Source: Oligoflexia bacterium
GTDB taxonomy: Bacteria; Bdellovibrionota; UBA1018
Length of the DNA: 64,000 nt
Assembly (NCBI GenBank): GCA_903935335.1
Contig: CAIZRG010000027.1
Span: 1-64,000 of the forward strand
Direction of reading: 5' to 3'
Part shown: positions 42,670 through 50,092 of the stretch, in pieces
Position numbering within the stretch: position 1 is the first letter of the stretch
Layout: every line of letters begins with the position of its first letter
Made by a program: the position numbers and the translations under genes
Notes under the pieces: model-generated
Told to the model about the DNA's origin: nothing
What the model saw: the letters and a program-made list of their open reading frames with translations, nothing else
Database searches by the model: none

Positions 42670-45548
42670 TTGAGTTGATAGCGTTGATGAACAATCTTGA
42701 ATAAATCTTGATCTAGATCAATTCGAGTAAAATAATCTTCAGGGTCAGCTGTTCCTAAAGCAGAGGTTGAATCTGAGTTTCCCAATGAACCTTGATTAAA
42801 GGAAATGTTTTGCGTTTGATCTGTACCAGAAACGCTCGTTTTGGATCCTCTTGACGAGTTGCTCATAAGCCCTTCAGATCCTGATCCACCGCTACTGTAA
42901 GTGCCACCTGTAGAATCCGTTGAGAGGCTCTCTGTGGCTTGAGGAGTAGGCTGTAGAGATGTCTGGGTGGTGGAATCTGAGAGAGCGCTAATCTGGTTGT
43001 TTCCTATGTTTCCCGTTCCCCCACTTCGGTTTTTCCCTGGTAAGGAGAATCCTGTGGGTAGGTTAGAGTTTTGTGTTGAAGGAGATTTTCCATAAGGGAG
43101 GTCATTCCCAGCTGCCAAACTCCTTTGAAGTGAATTTCCATATTCCCCAGGCCCAGGAGATGGAACTGTGCTTGCTCCAGATCCTGGAGTTTTTGTCGTC
43201 AGTGATTGAATTTGAGATGCTATTTGTGCGACGCTTTGAGCTGATAGGGCATGCTTATTTCCTAAATCTGTTTTAGCTCCACTTTTTGTGCAGGGAGTTT
43301 GACTGCTCGTTTGTGTCGATAGCCCTAGACCCTGAGTATAAGTGCAGCAATCCTGAGTTTGCTTGCCTGTCATTAGAATTCCATTTTTGCCAATGCAATA
43401 GTTAACAGATTTTCCCTGCATTCTGAGGCTGTATCCAATAGCAGCCCATGCTGAGGATCCAAAAATCCAGGCAAATAGAAAACAAAAAGAGAGAAAGAAA
43501 AATTTATTTAAGGTGCTTCTTTTTTTTTTAAATCGGTGAAAGTGAGTGACTCCTAGGCTAAAAAATATTGGAAGGAATAGAAGGCTTTCTGAGTGAGGTA
43601 GACGCAAGGATGGGTCGATGGAGCTGATTAAGGTGGAAGGAGGAGAGTCTGGTATCAAAATGCTTTGAGGTCGTGTAGCAGGGACAAACTTTGGGTCGTA
43701 ATCAGTGAGTTTACAGTCTTTAATCTGAATACTGGGATGACCATTTAAGCTTTTTTGACTCGTATAAGCATCTTGGATTGGCACTCTTTTGAATCCCATA
43801 GCATCAAGATAGGATTTAAAAGCCTTGGAATAGGTGTAAGGAAAGCAATTTGATAAAGCAGTAAGATTATAATCTGAAGCAATTTGTTGATCCAGAGTCG
43901 TAGAGCTGGTATCGGTGATGCATTTATCGGCAGGGATGAGTGCTCCCCGAGCAGATGCAATACAGGCTGCCATAAGAGCCGGTCCTGCGACTGGGACTGC
44001 CGCTAAGGCAAAACAAGAAGCCCAAATAGCGACGCAAGCAGAAGAATCAATGTTGGGTGTATGGGTAAATAAGCCCTCTCCACTTACAGCGTGCATACAT
44101 CCCAGGGTTGCGTAGCTTTTGAGTTGGGTGAGCCAAGTGTGAGCAGATCCATCCATAAAAGCTTGATTAAAGATTTTTTGGGCCCTAGCCATGACTTCAC
44201 ACTCAGCAACATAGAGGAAGTCGCTTGAGTGTAATGTGCTGAGAAGAGAAAGTTTTTGGCAATCATTTTGATCAGGCCGTTGTCCTTCACTTAAAGTGCC
44301 AAAAGGAGGTCCACAACTGTTTCTTAATTTTTCAAGCGGCAAAGAGCAGTTATTTGTGCTTCCGTATAGAGCTTCTGCTCCATTCTTGAGGTCTGAAAGA
44401 TACGCGTTAGCTTGGCTTTCACACTGGGGATCTGTCATGGTGAGAAGATTGGGACTTGAGCGAAGCTCGTTCACTACCTCATCTAAGGCCATCCAAGTTG
44501 CTTGAACGAGAGCTCCTGTTTGAAGTGCGGCCATGGTTGAAGCACTTGAAAAGTCGGCAGAATAAGTCATATCACAGGCAGTTAGCCCTGATACTGGAAA
44601 AGATCCGTCATTCCAAGTAAAATTCATGTGTTTGTAACTTTTCAAATCGAGCTGACCGATAGTCGTGGTGTGGTGGGCCATGTGTTTGCCTATGTCGCTT
44701 TGCCCGCTGGGTACACCAGCTCGGCATAAGGCGGTCCCTCCGATTTGGCTGGGAAGAAAGCTTTGGATGGGCCATCCATCGGGGGCATTTCCAAGAGTGG
44801 ATACAGGTAAAGCTCCACTTGCAGGGACATTCCCGGAAAGTGCATTTCCTTGGTTGTCTGTGAGGACACCGGAAGCCGAAAAATCAGAGGCTTGGACTGT
44901 AATGGATTGATTGGCAATGATATTGCCCTGAAGACCTGTAAACAAATTTTTCCGATCTGTATTTGGAACAAACCCATGTCCTCCTTTTTCTTCAGTAGGT
45001 GGAGGAAGGGGTCGAGTGGCTGGTAAAACAGAATTGATATCAAATGAAATGCTGTTTTGAGGATTTCCTTCGTTACAATACGGATTACAAGCTCCGGTGT
45101 GAGCACACGAGCCAAATCCTCCAGTCGAGGTTAAAATATCACTTCCTCTCATCCATCTAGGATCGGCGGGGTCGGTGGGTTTGTCTAATCCATCAAAACC
45201 TAGATAGAGGTTGTGAATTCGGTTTTCTACAGTGAGCTTGATGAGGCTGTCTATGGTATCAGGACCAATGCCTGGACTAGGGTTGGGTGTGGGTTGGCTT
45301 GATCCCCCTATGTTTTGGATAAAGCGAGAGGCAAAATCTGTAAGTGAGTTGCACTGATCAAAGAGGTCTTTGCAGTCTTTCACTTTGCTGAAATCAGGAT
45401 GGGTTTCTGTGTATTTTTGAATCGCTGAATCACAAGCAATTGGGATTTGTGTGGCTTGAGATTCTAGGGAAGTCAAAAATGAAATCAATACTAAATGAGC
45501 CCCTAAAAAACGTAGAGGGTTAAATTTAATTTTTAAAAAGAAAGGCAT
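42651..45548 (-). CDS. Large Cys-rich exported protein with central membrane hairpin
   Basis: A 965-residue protein of unknown function. A signal peptide (about 1-32, LRFLGAHLVLISFLTS) leads into a Cys-rich N-domain of about 610 residues (for example GSCAHTGACNPYCNEGN and ACVAIWASCFALAAVPVAGP). At about 648-705 two hydrophobic segments, SESLLFLPIFFSLGVTHF and FFFLSFCFLFAWIFGSSAWA, flank a basic loop HRFKKKRSTLNK. The second looks like a complete signal peptide ending AWA. The last 260 residues are Ser/Thr/Gly/Gln-rich and disordered-looking, with further Cys (NYCIGKNGILMTGKQTQDCC). This may be a fusion of two exported proteins or a membrane protein with two periplasmic arms. GGGGGACTC precedes the ATG, similar to the TadG-like gene. 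Confidence 0.7.
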   Translation of the reverse strand: MPFFLKIKFNPLRFLGAHLVLISFLTSLESQATQIPIACDSAIQKYTETHPDFSKVKDCKDLFDQCNSLTDFASRFIQNIGGSSQPTPNPSPGIGPDTIDSLIKLTVENRIHNLYLGFDGLDKPTDPADPRWMRGSDILTSTGGFGSCAHTGACNPYCNEGNPQNSISFDINSVLPATRPLPPPTEEKGGHGFVPNTDRKNLFTGLQGNIIANQSITVQASDFSASGVLTDNQGNALSGNVPASGALPVSTLGNAPDGWPIQSFLPSQIGGTALCRAGVPSGQSDIGKHMAHHTTTIGQLDLKSYKHMNFTWNDGSFPVSGLTACDMTYSADFSSASTMAALQTGALVQATWMALDEVVNELRSSPNLLTMTDPQCESQANAYLSDLKNGAEALYGSTNNCSLPLEKLRNSCGPPFGTLSEGQRPDQNDCQKLSLLSTLHSSDFLYVAECEVMARAQKIFNQAFMDGSAHTWLTQLKSYATLGCMHAVSGEGLFTHTPNIDSSACVAIWASCFALAAVPVAGPALMAACIASARGALIPADKCITDTSSTTLDQQIASDYNLTALSNCFPYTYSKAFKSYLDAMGFKRVPIQDAYTSQKSLNGHPSIQIKDCKLTDYDPKFVPATRPQSILIPDSPPSTLISSIDPSLRLPHSESLLFLPIFFSLGVTHFHRFKKKRSTLNKFFFLSFCFLFAWIFGSSAWAAIGYSLRMQGKSVNYCIGKNGILMTGKQTQDCCTYTQGLGLSTQTSSQTPCTKSGAKTDLGNKHALSAQSVAQIASQIQSLTTKTPGSGASTVPSPGPGEYGNSLQRSLAAGNDLPYGKSPSTQNSNLPTGFSLPGKNRSGGTGNIGNNQISALSDSTTQTSLQPTPQATESLSTDSTGGTYSSGGSGSEGLMSNSSRGSKTSVSGTDQTQNISFNQGSLGNSDSTSALGTADPEDYFTRIDLDQDLFKIVHQRYQLKAPLLL

Positions 45549-45646
45549 ATGGAGTCCCCCAAGATTGAGTATACTTTGAGTATATTGTGAAGTGTAGTCT
45601 GAGTTCGTTTTGAATGAAGAAATAGAGGGGGTTAGGGAGTAAGATC

Positions 45647-46195
45647 ATGAAAATGACAGCTCGATGGTTTTATTGGGGGTTACTACTCATAGAAGGTGGG
45701 GGGCTTTTAGTTTCGAGCCGTGGAGTGTCATCAGAACTAGATTCAGCTCAAGCGGACTTAGAGAAAGCACAAAGGGACTACTATCAGGCGATTCACGGTC
45801 TTTCTAATTCAAATCAAGCTAATTCCAGTCAGGACCCATTTAATGAGTTGAAAAAAAAAATTCTGACTCCTGCTGAAGACCGGGTTGACCAGGCTAGACA
45901 AAAAGAAATCTTACAGCAATTTGAAAAAGCTCGGACTGAAGGTATTGCCCAGGATAAGATCAAGCTGCGTTTAAAAGCAGAAGACAAGGCTTCTCCGACA
46001 GGTATTCAGTTAAAAGAGTTAAAGAATATACCAGGGGCAAAACCCTCTGGATTTCCTACTGGATCTCCTCAACCTATGCAGATTGCTCCAGTACCTCGCT
46101 CAGTGAGCCCACCCTCAGGGGTGAGTCGACCTGATGTGATTTTAGATGGAAATGGAATTCCAAAAGAAATTGAATTTCAGAAAAGTCAAAAATAG
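45647..46195 (+). CDS. Predicted exported protein, helical then proline-rich
   Basis: A 182-residue protein. An N-terminal hydrophobic signal (FYWGLLLIEGGGLLVSS) is followed by a helical charged part (DSAQADLEKAQRDYYQAIHG, EILQQFEKARTEGIAQDKIK) and a Pro/Ser/Gly-rich end (PTGSPQPMQIAPVPRSVSPP). No family is recognised. It diverges from the large Cys-rich gene and precedes ahcY. GGGAG precedes the ATG. Confidence 0.65.
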   Translation: MKMTARWFYWGLLLIEGGGLLVSSRGVSSELDSAQADLEKAQRDYYQAIHGLSNSNQANSSQDPFNELKKKILTPAEDRVDQARQKEILQQFEKARTEGIAQDKIKLRLKAEDKASPTGIQLKELKNIPGAKPSGFPTGSPQPMQIAPVPRSVSPPSGVSRPDVILDGNGIPKEIEFQKSQK

Positions 46196-46268
46196 AGCTT
46201 GCACCTTCCAGAGCAGTTGGGCTAATGGTAGGCCCATCAATCATTCTAAGTAGAAGGAGAGTTCTGTA

Positions 46269-47540
46269 GTGAATCGAGAATTCAGTTTGTCAAAGTCCAA
46301 GGTGAAAGATACATCACTTGCTGCTCAGGGTCGTCTTAAGATTGAATGGGCTGAAAGCCGAATGCCGGTTTTGATGCAGCTTAAGAAAGCTGCAGAGAAA
46401 ACACAACCACTCAAAGGAATGAGAATTGCTGGCTGTTTACATGTAACGAAGGAGACCGCTGTTCTTGTTCGGACACTCAAAGCAGCAGGGGCTGAAGTTT
46501 CTTGGTCAGGTTGTAATCCTCTTTCAACTCAGGATGATATTGCAGCTGCTTTGGCCGAAGAAATATCTATTTATGCTTGGTATGGTATGTCTAAAGATGA
46601 TTTTTATTGGGCCATTGATCGGACTTTAGATTTTAAACCCACACTCACTTTGGATGATGGAGCTGATTTAATTTTTACGGTTCACTCTAAATATCCTGAG
46701 CTTTCCAAGGAAATTTTTGGCGGGACTGAGGAGACTACGACAGGAGTTCACCGTTTACGTGCCATGGCTAAGGATGGGGCTTTAAAGTACCCTGTGATTG
46801 CTGTGAACGATGCTGAAACGAAGTGGGATTTTGATAATGTTTATGGAACAGGTCAAAGCTCGATTGATGGAATTATAAGGGCAACCAATGTTCTTTTAGG
46901 GGGTAAGGTTTTTGTGGTTGCTGGATTTGGTCATTGTGGTCGAGGTTGTGCCATGAGAGCCAAAGGGATGGGGGCACGCGTGGTTGTGACTGAAGTTAAG
47001 CCTACGGCTGCTCTGAAAGCTGTTTTAGAAGGCTATGAAGTGATGACTATGGATGAGGCGTCTCAGATTGGAGACATTTTTATCACAGCGACTGGGATGA
47101 AAGACGTGATTGTCGAGCGTCATTTTCGTTCAATGAAAAACGGTGCCATTGTTTGCAATACTGGGCATTATGACTGTGAGATAAATCTCAATCAGCTGAA
47201 AGAAATTGCAACTGATTGGAGAGAGATTCGTCCCAATAATGAAGAGTACTCTTTTACTCAGGGAAAAAAGATTTTTATCTTGGCTCAGGGTCGCCTGGTG
47301 AATTTAGCGGCTGCAGAAGGTCATCCCTCTGAGGTTATGGATATGTCTTTTGCCAATCAGTTTTTAGGGATGGTGAGATTAGCAAAAGAAGGAAAATCCA
47401 TGAAGCCTGCTGTTTATGATATTGATCCAGCTCAGGATCAAGAAATTGCTCAGGTAAAACTAAACTCATTAGGAATGAAGCTAGACCAGTTGACTGATGA
47501 ACAGAAAAAGTATGCAGATGATTATTCATCAGGGACTTAA
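46269..47540 (+). CDS. ahcY: S-adenosylhomocysteine hydrolase
   Basis: A 423-residue enzyme that splits S-adenosylhomocysteine to adenosine and homocysteine, keeping methylation going. Start GTG 46269, with AAGGAGAG 8-10 bases upstream. RIAGCLHVTKETAVLVRTLK and SWSGCNPLSTQDDIAAALA are substrate-binding regions, and VFVVAGFGHCGRGCAMRAKG is the NAD site. The C-terminal YDIDPAQDQEIAQVKLNSLG lacks the last KPDHYRY residues of long forms and instead ends LTDEQKKYADDYSSGT, as in the shorter ~420-residue class. The redoxin gene follows after 3 bases. Confidence 0.95.
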   Translation: MNREFSLSKSKVKDTSLAAQGRLKIEWAESRMPVLMQLKKAAEKTQPLKGMRIAGCLHVTKETAVLVRTLKAAGAEVSWSGCNPLSTQDDIAAALAEEISIYAWYGMSKDDFYWAIDRTLDFKPTLTLDDGADLIFTVHSKYPELSKEIFGGTEETTTGVHRLRAMAKDGALKYPVIAVNDAETKWDFDNVYGTGQSSIDGIIRATNVLLGGKVFVVAGFGHCGRGCAMRAKGMGARVVVTEVKPTAALKAVLEGYEVMTMDEASQIGDIFITATGMKDVIVERHFRSMKNGAIVCNTGHYDCEINLNQLKEIATDWREIRPNNEEYSFTQGKKIFILAQGRLVNLAAAEGHPSEVMDMSFANQFLGMVRLAKEGKSMKPAVYDIDPAQDQEIAQVKLNSLGMKLDQLTDEQKKYADDYSSGT

Positions 47541-47543
47541 CAG

Positions 47544-48101
47544 GTGTCGCTTACGACAGCAACTCCAGGTCAACTAGGGACTCAAGCTCCAGCTTTTTCT
47601 CTTTTAGGGGTAGATGATCAAATTTGGAGTTTAAAGAGTTTTGCAGGGTCCAAAGTCCTTGTGATTGTATTTATGTGCAACCACTGTCCGTATGTGATCG
47701 CAGTTCAGGAGCGGATGAATCGCCTAGCTCGAGACTTTTCTTCTCGGGGGGTTCGTTGGGTAGGGATCAATTCAAATGATGCTGTTGAATATCCTGAAGA
47801 TAGCTTTGAAGCAATGAAGATTCGGGCTCGTAAACAGTCTTTTGTATTTCCGTACTTGCAGGATTCTACCCAAGAAGTGGCTCGGGCTTATGGTGCTGTC
47901 TGTACCCCTGAGTTTTACGCCTATCGAAATGATTCATCAGGCTTTGTTTTGGAGTATAAGGGGCGGTTAGATGATCATTGGAAGGATGAAAAACAAGTGA
48001 GTCGTAAAGATCTTTCTTTGGCTTTAGAGGCAATTTTGCTGGGTCAGCATCCTCACTCTGATCAAAAGCCATCGATAGGTTGCAGCATTAAGTGGAAGTG
48101 A
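47544..48101 (+). CDS. Thioredoxin-fold redoxin (AhpC/TSA-like)
   Basis: A 185-residue cytosolic protein. VLVIVFMCNHCPYVIAVQER carries a CxxC active site and YGAVCTPEFYAY a third Cys near the cis-Pro loop, so it is probably a thiol reductase or atypical peroxiredoxin of the 'thioredoxin family protein' group (often about 180-190 residues). GTG start at 47544, 3 bases after ahcY, so it is co-transcribed. The substrate is unknown. Confidence 0.85.
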   Translation: MSLTTATPGQLGTQAPAFSLLGVDDQIWSLKSFAGSKVLVIVFMCNHCPYVIAVQERMNRLARDFSSRGVRWVGINSNDAVEYPEDSFEAMKIRARKQSFVFPYLQDSTQEVARAYGAVCTPEFYAYRNDSSGFVLEYKGRLDDHWKDEKQVSRKDLSLALEAILLGQHPHSDQKPSIGCSIKWK

Positions 48102-48102
48102 C

Positions 48103-49494
48103 TTATGAAAGCCCATAGATTGGATCTTTATATTTGAGAGGAGTATTTTTTCCTTTAAACTCACAGAGAGGGTAATCTTCTGTTGAGACGTAGAGCCTTG
48201 TAATAGATCTTTTTTTATCGTATCGCTCAAAAAGATCAGTACACTGCTCAAGTGGAATAAAATTAGGAGTATTGTAAAGATTATCGTAATGGACAAAAAT
48301 GGGATCAACTGGACGTCGAAAATATTTTGAAAGTTCACTCGTTGATGTTGAAACGAGGTAGGCAATATTTCGTGTTTTAAGGTCAGTCTGAAGCTCCTCT
48401 AAGAGCTTTTTTTGCTCCATTTGAGCTGTCTTTGTTGCTGGAATTCCACTGTGAACTTCAATGAGCATTCGGAAGGGGCGTTTTTGAACAATTCTCTTTG
48501 CCCAGTTGTTTGAGCTTAAGGAAAGGTGGCTAGAAAGGTGAGTGTCAGTATATTTCGTATAGTTCTCAATTTTTGAAGGAAGAGTGTAATCACACTCTGG
48601 GCTTGAAAAGTATTCAGCTAAGAGTCGATCAAAAATAACTGTTTTATGGTGAAAATAAACCATCATGAACATATGAAATCGAGAAATGAGGAAGTCTTCT
48701 AAAGCGTACAGGGCTTTGTGGTGTAAGCTGAGATAGCAAGATCCTTGATGAATGTGAAATGTAAGGTTTTCGACCAGCCAGGTAAAATCAAATTGCCCGT
48801 AACTGACTCCTGCATGTAAACTGTCTCGCCTTAAATAATCCATCCGATCCGCATCAATTTCGCTCGAAATCATCTGGTTGAGTAAAGGCCTAAAGTTAAT
48901 TTTTTCATGAGCTGAGTAGAATGGAATGGTTTCTAAAAAAAAAGAATCAGAAACACTGATACTAGGTTCCAGAACTGCAGCAACATGGATGGGTTGAAAG
49001 CCAAACCTTTCACCCACTTTTTCAATTAAAGGTGTCAATTCTGAATCTAGAATAATTTTTAAAGTGTAATCCTCGTGAGTCGCCTTTCTAGAGTTTGCCT
49101 GAAGTAGAGCTACAGGAATCTGAAGTTCTTTTAAGGAGGGCATTGCAAATTCAGAAGTATGGGAGAGAGGTCCATGCCCGACATCATGCAACAAAGCAAC
49201 AAGTCTTGCTAAAGCTCGAAATCGTTGTAAGTGCGGTCGGGCAATTTCTATATTGGAACCAGGTTCAATGCGAGAACGACTTTTCTGAGTAAAGACAGAA
49301 TCCCAAACTTGACTGATCGTTTCCATTGCCCCTAAGCTGTGACTGTATCGGTTATGGGTTGCACTGGGAAATGAATGCTCCGCAAAACCAAGCTGCTTAA
49401 TTTCTCTGAGGCGCTGAAAATAACGGGAATCCACGATAGGCAACTCAAAGCTATCAATTTCGATAGAACCATGAATGACATCTCTTATTTTCAT
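48103..49494 (-). CDS. HD-domain phosphohydrolase (COG1078/SAMHD1-like), second copy
   Basis: A 463-residue protein of the same family as the gene at 6867-8312. VIHGSIEIDSFELPIVDSRY then FQRLREIKQLGFAEHSFPSA, THNRYSHSLGAMETI (first His), VALLHDVGHGPLSHTSEF (HD pair) and SSEIDADRMDYLRRDSLHAG (final Asp) are all intact. The C-terminal half is unlike the first copy, so the two are old paralogues. It converges with the redoxin gene, with one base between the stops, and is not close to any clear partner. Confidence 0.85.
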   Translation of the reverse strand: MKIRDVIHGSIEIDSFELPIVDSRYFQRLREIKQLGFAEHSFPSATHNRYSHSLGAMETISQVWDSVFTQKSRSRIEPGSNIEIARPHLQRFRALARLVALLHDVGHGPLSHTSEFAMPSLKELQIPVALLQANSRKATHEDYTLKIILDSELTPLIEKVGERFGFQPIHVAAVLEPSISVSDSFFLETIPFYSAHEKINFRPLLNQMISSEIDADRMDYLRRDSLHAGVSYGQFDFTWLVENLTFHIHQGSCYLSLHHKALYALEDFLISRFHMFMMVYFHHKTVIFDRLLAEYFSSPECDYTLPSKIENYTKYTDTHLSSHLSLSSNNWAKRIVQKRPFRMLIEVHSGIPATKTAQMEQKKLLEELQTDLKTRNIAYLVSTSTSELSKYFRRPVDPIFVHYDNLYNTPNFIPLEQCTDLFERYDKKRSITRLYVSTEDYPLCEFKGKNTPLKYKDPIYGLS

Positions 49495-49545
49495 TCAAGT
49501 TGGCCCGAATAAAAGCTCAAGCCAAAGACGTAGCTTTTGCTCTTC

Positions 49546-49986
49546 TTACTCTTCAGATTCGTCGTGAGAGGAGTGAGAACGTCCATGATCTCGGTCCCCA
49601 AAACCTCCTCCAAATGCAGAACCAATTGATCCACCGGCCATACCTCCTGCAAAACCACTCAACGCTGAGCTTACCATCGAGGTTGAACTCGAGCGAAGAG
49701 TTTCAGGTGAAGATGAAACGGCTGAGGTCATTTTTTTTGCCGGAGTTCTGCTTTTTCGAGGATTGGCTTTTTTAGCGGTTGTCTTTTTAGCGGTTGTCTT
49801 TTTAGCAGTTGTCTTTTTAGCAGTTGCTTTTTTAGCAGTTGCTTTTTTAATCGGTTTTTTAGTTCGAGATTGAGCTCGTAGAGTCACTTTTTTCTTAGAC
49901 TTTTTCTTTAAAACCACTTTACGTTTTGGAGCTCTTTTAGCTCCTTTTTTTGCCGGTTTTTTTTGAGTCGCTTTTTTCTTTGCCAT
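49546..49986 (-). CDS. Histone H1-like lysine-rich protein with glycine-rich tail
   Basis: About 146 residues from ATG 49986, which has AAGGT six to eight bases upstream; an in-frame ATG at 50004 would add six residues. The N-terminal two thirds are Lys/Ala/Thr-rich, with KKATAKK/KKTTAKK pentad repeats as in histone H1 C-termini and the bacterial Hc1/Hc2/BpH1-like group, and should bind DNA non-specifically. The tail is different: Ser-rich, then GFAGGMAGGSIGSAFGGGFG, then charged and His-rich (DRDHGRSHSSHDESEE). It is probably a nucleoid-packing protein. The DNA holds five 15-base repeats (49774-49848), allowing in-frame length change. Confidence 0.82.
   Translation of the reverse strand: MAKKKATQKKPAKKGAKRAPKRKVVLKKKSKKKVTLRAQSRTKKPIKKATAKKATAKKTTAKKTTAKKTTAKKANPRKSRTPAKKMTSAVSSSPETLRSSSTSMVSSALSGFAGGMAGGSIGSAFGGGFGDRDHGRSHSSHDESEE
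49774..49848. repeat. Five 15-base tandem repeats in the histone-like gene
   Basis: The plus strand shows AGCGGTTGTCTTTTT twice, then AGCAGTTGTCTTTTT and AGCAGTTGCTTTTTT twice. Each unit encodes one KK-T/A-T-A pentad. Being a multiple of three, slippage changes length but not frame. Confidence 0.9.
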
Positions 49987-50092
49987 AGTTACCTTCTTTT
50001 CCAAAACAATTTTTCATGTATTCAATTCAAATCTTCTTTTTGAAAATAGACATAGGAGCGCAGGCTTTGCAACAAATAATTCGATGAATTTC

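Noticed and set aside
44690-45115. 141-codon open frame overlapping the large Cys-rich gene on the same strand
   Set aside because: Shadow in another frame; composition is not protein-like and there is no start signal.
46196-46268. Possible SAH riboswitch in front of ahcY
   Set aside because: Only a 5-bp stem (TGGGC/GCCCA) is visible and the conserved SAH-riboswitch core is not recognisable.
49500-49775. 91-codon plus-strand open frame opposite the histone-like gene
   Set aside because: Antisense shadow of a gene with a clear ribosome binding site and repeat structure.
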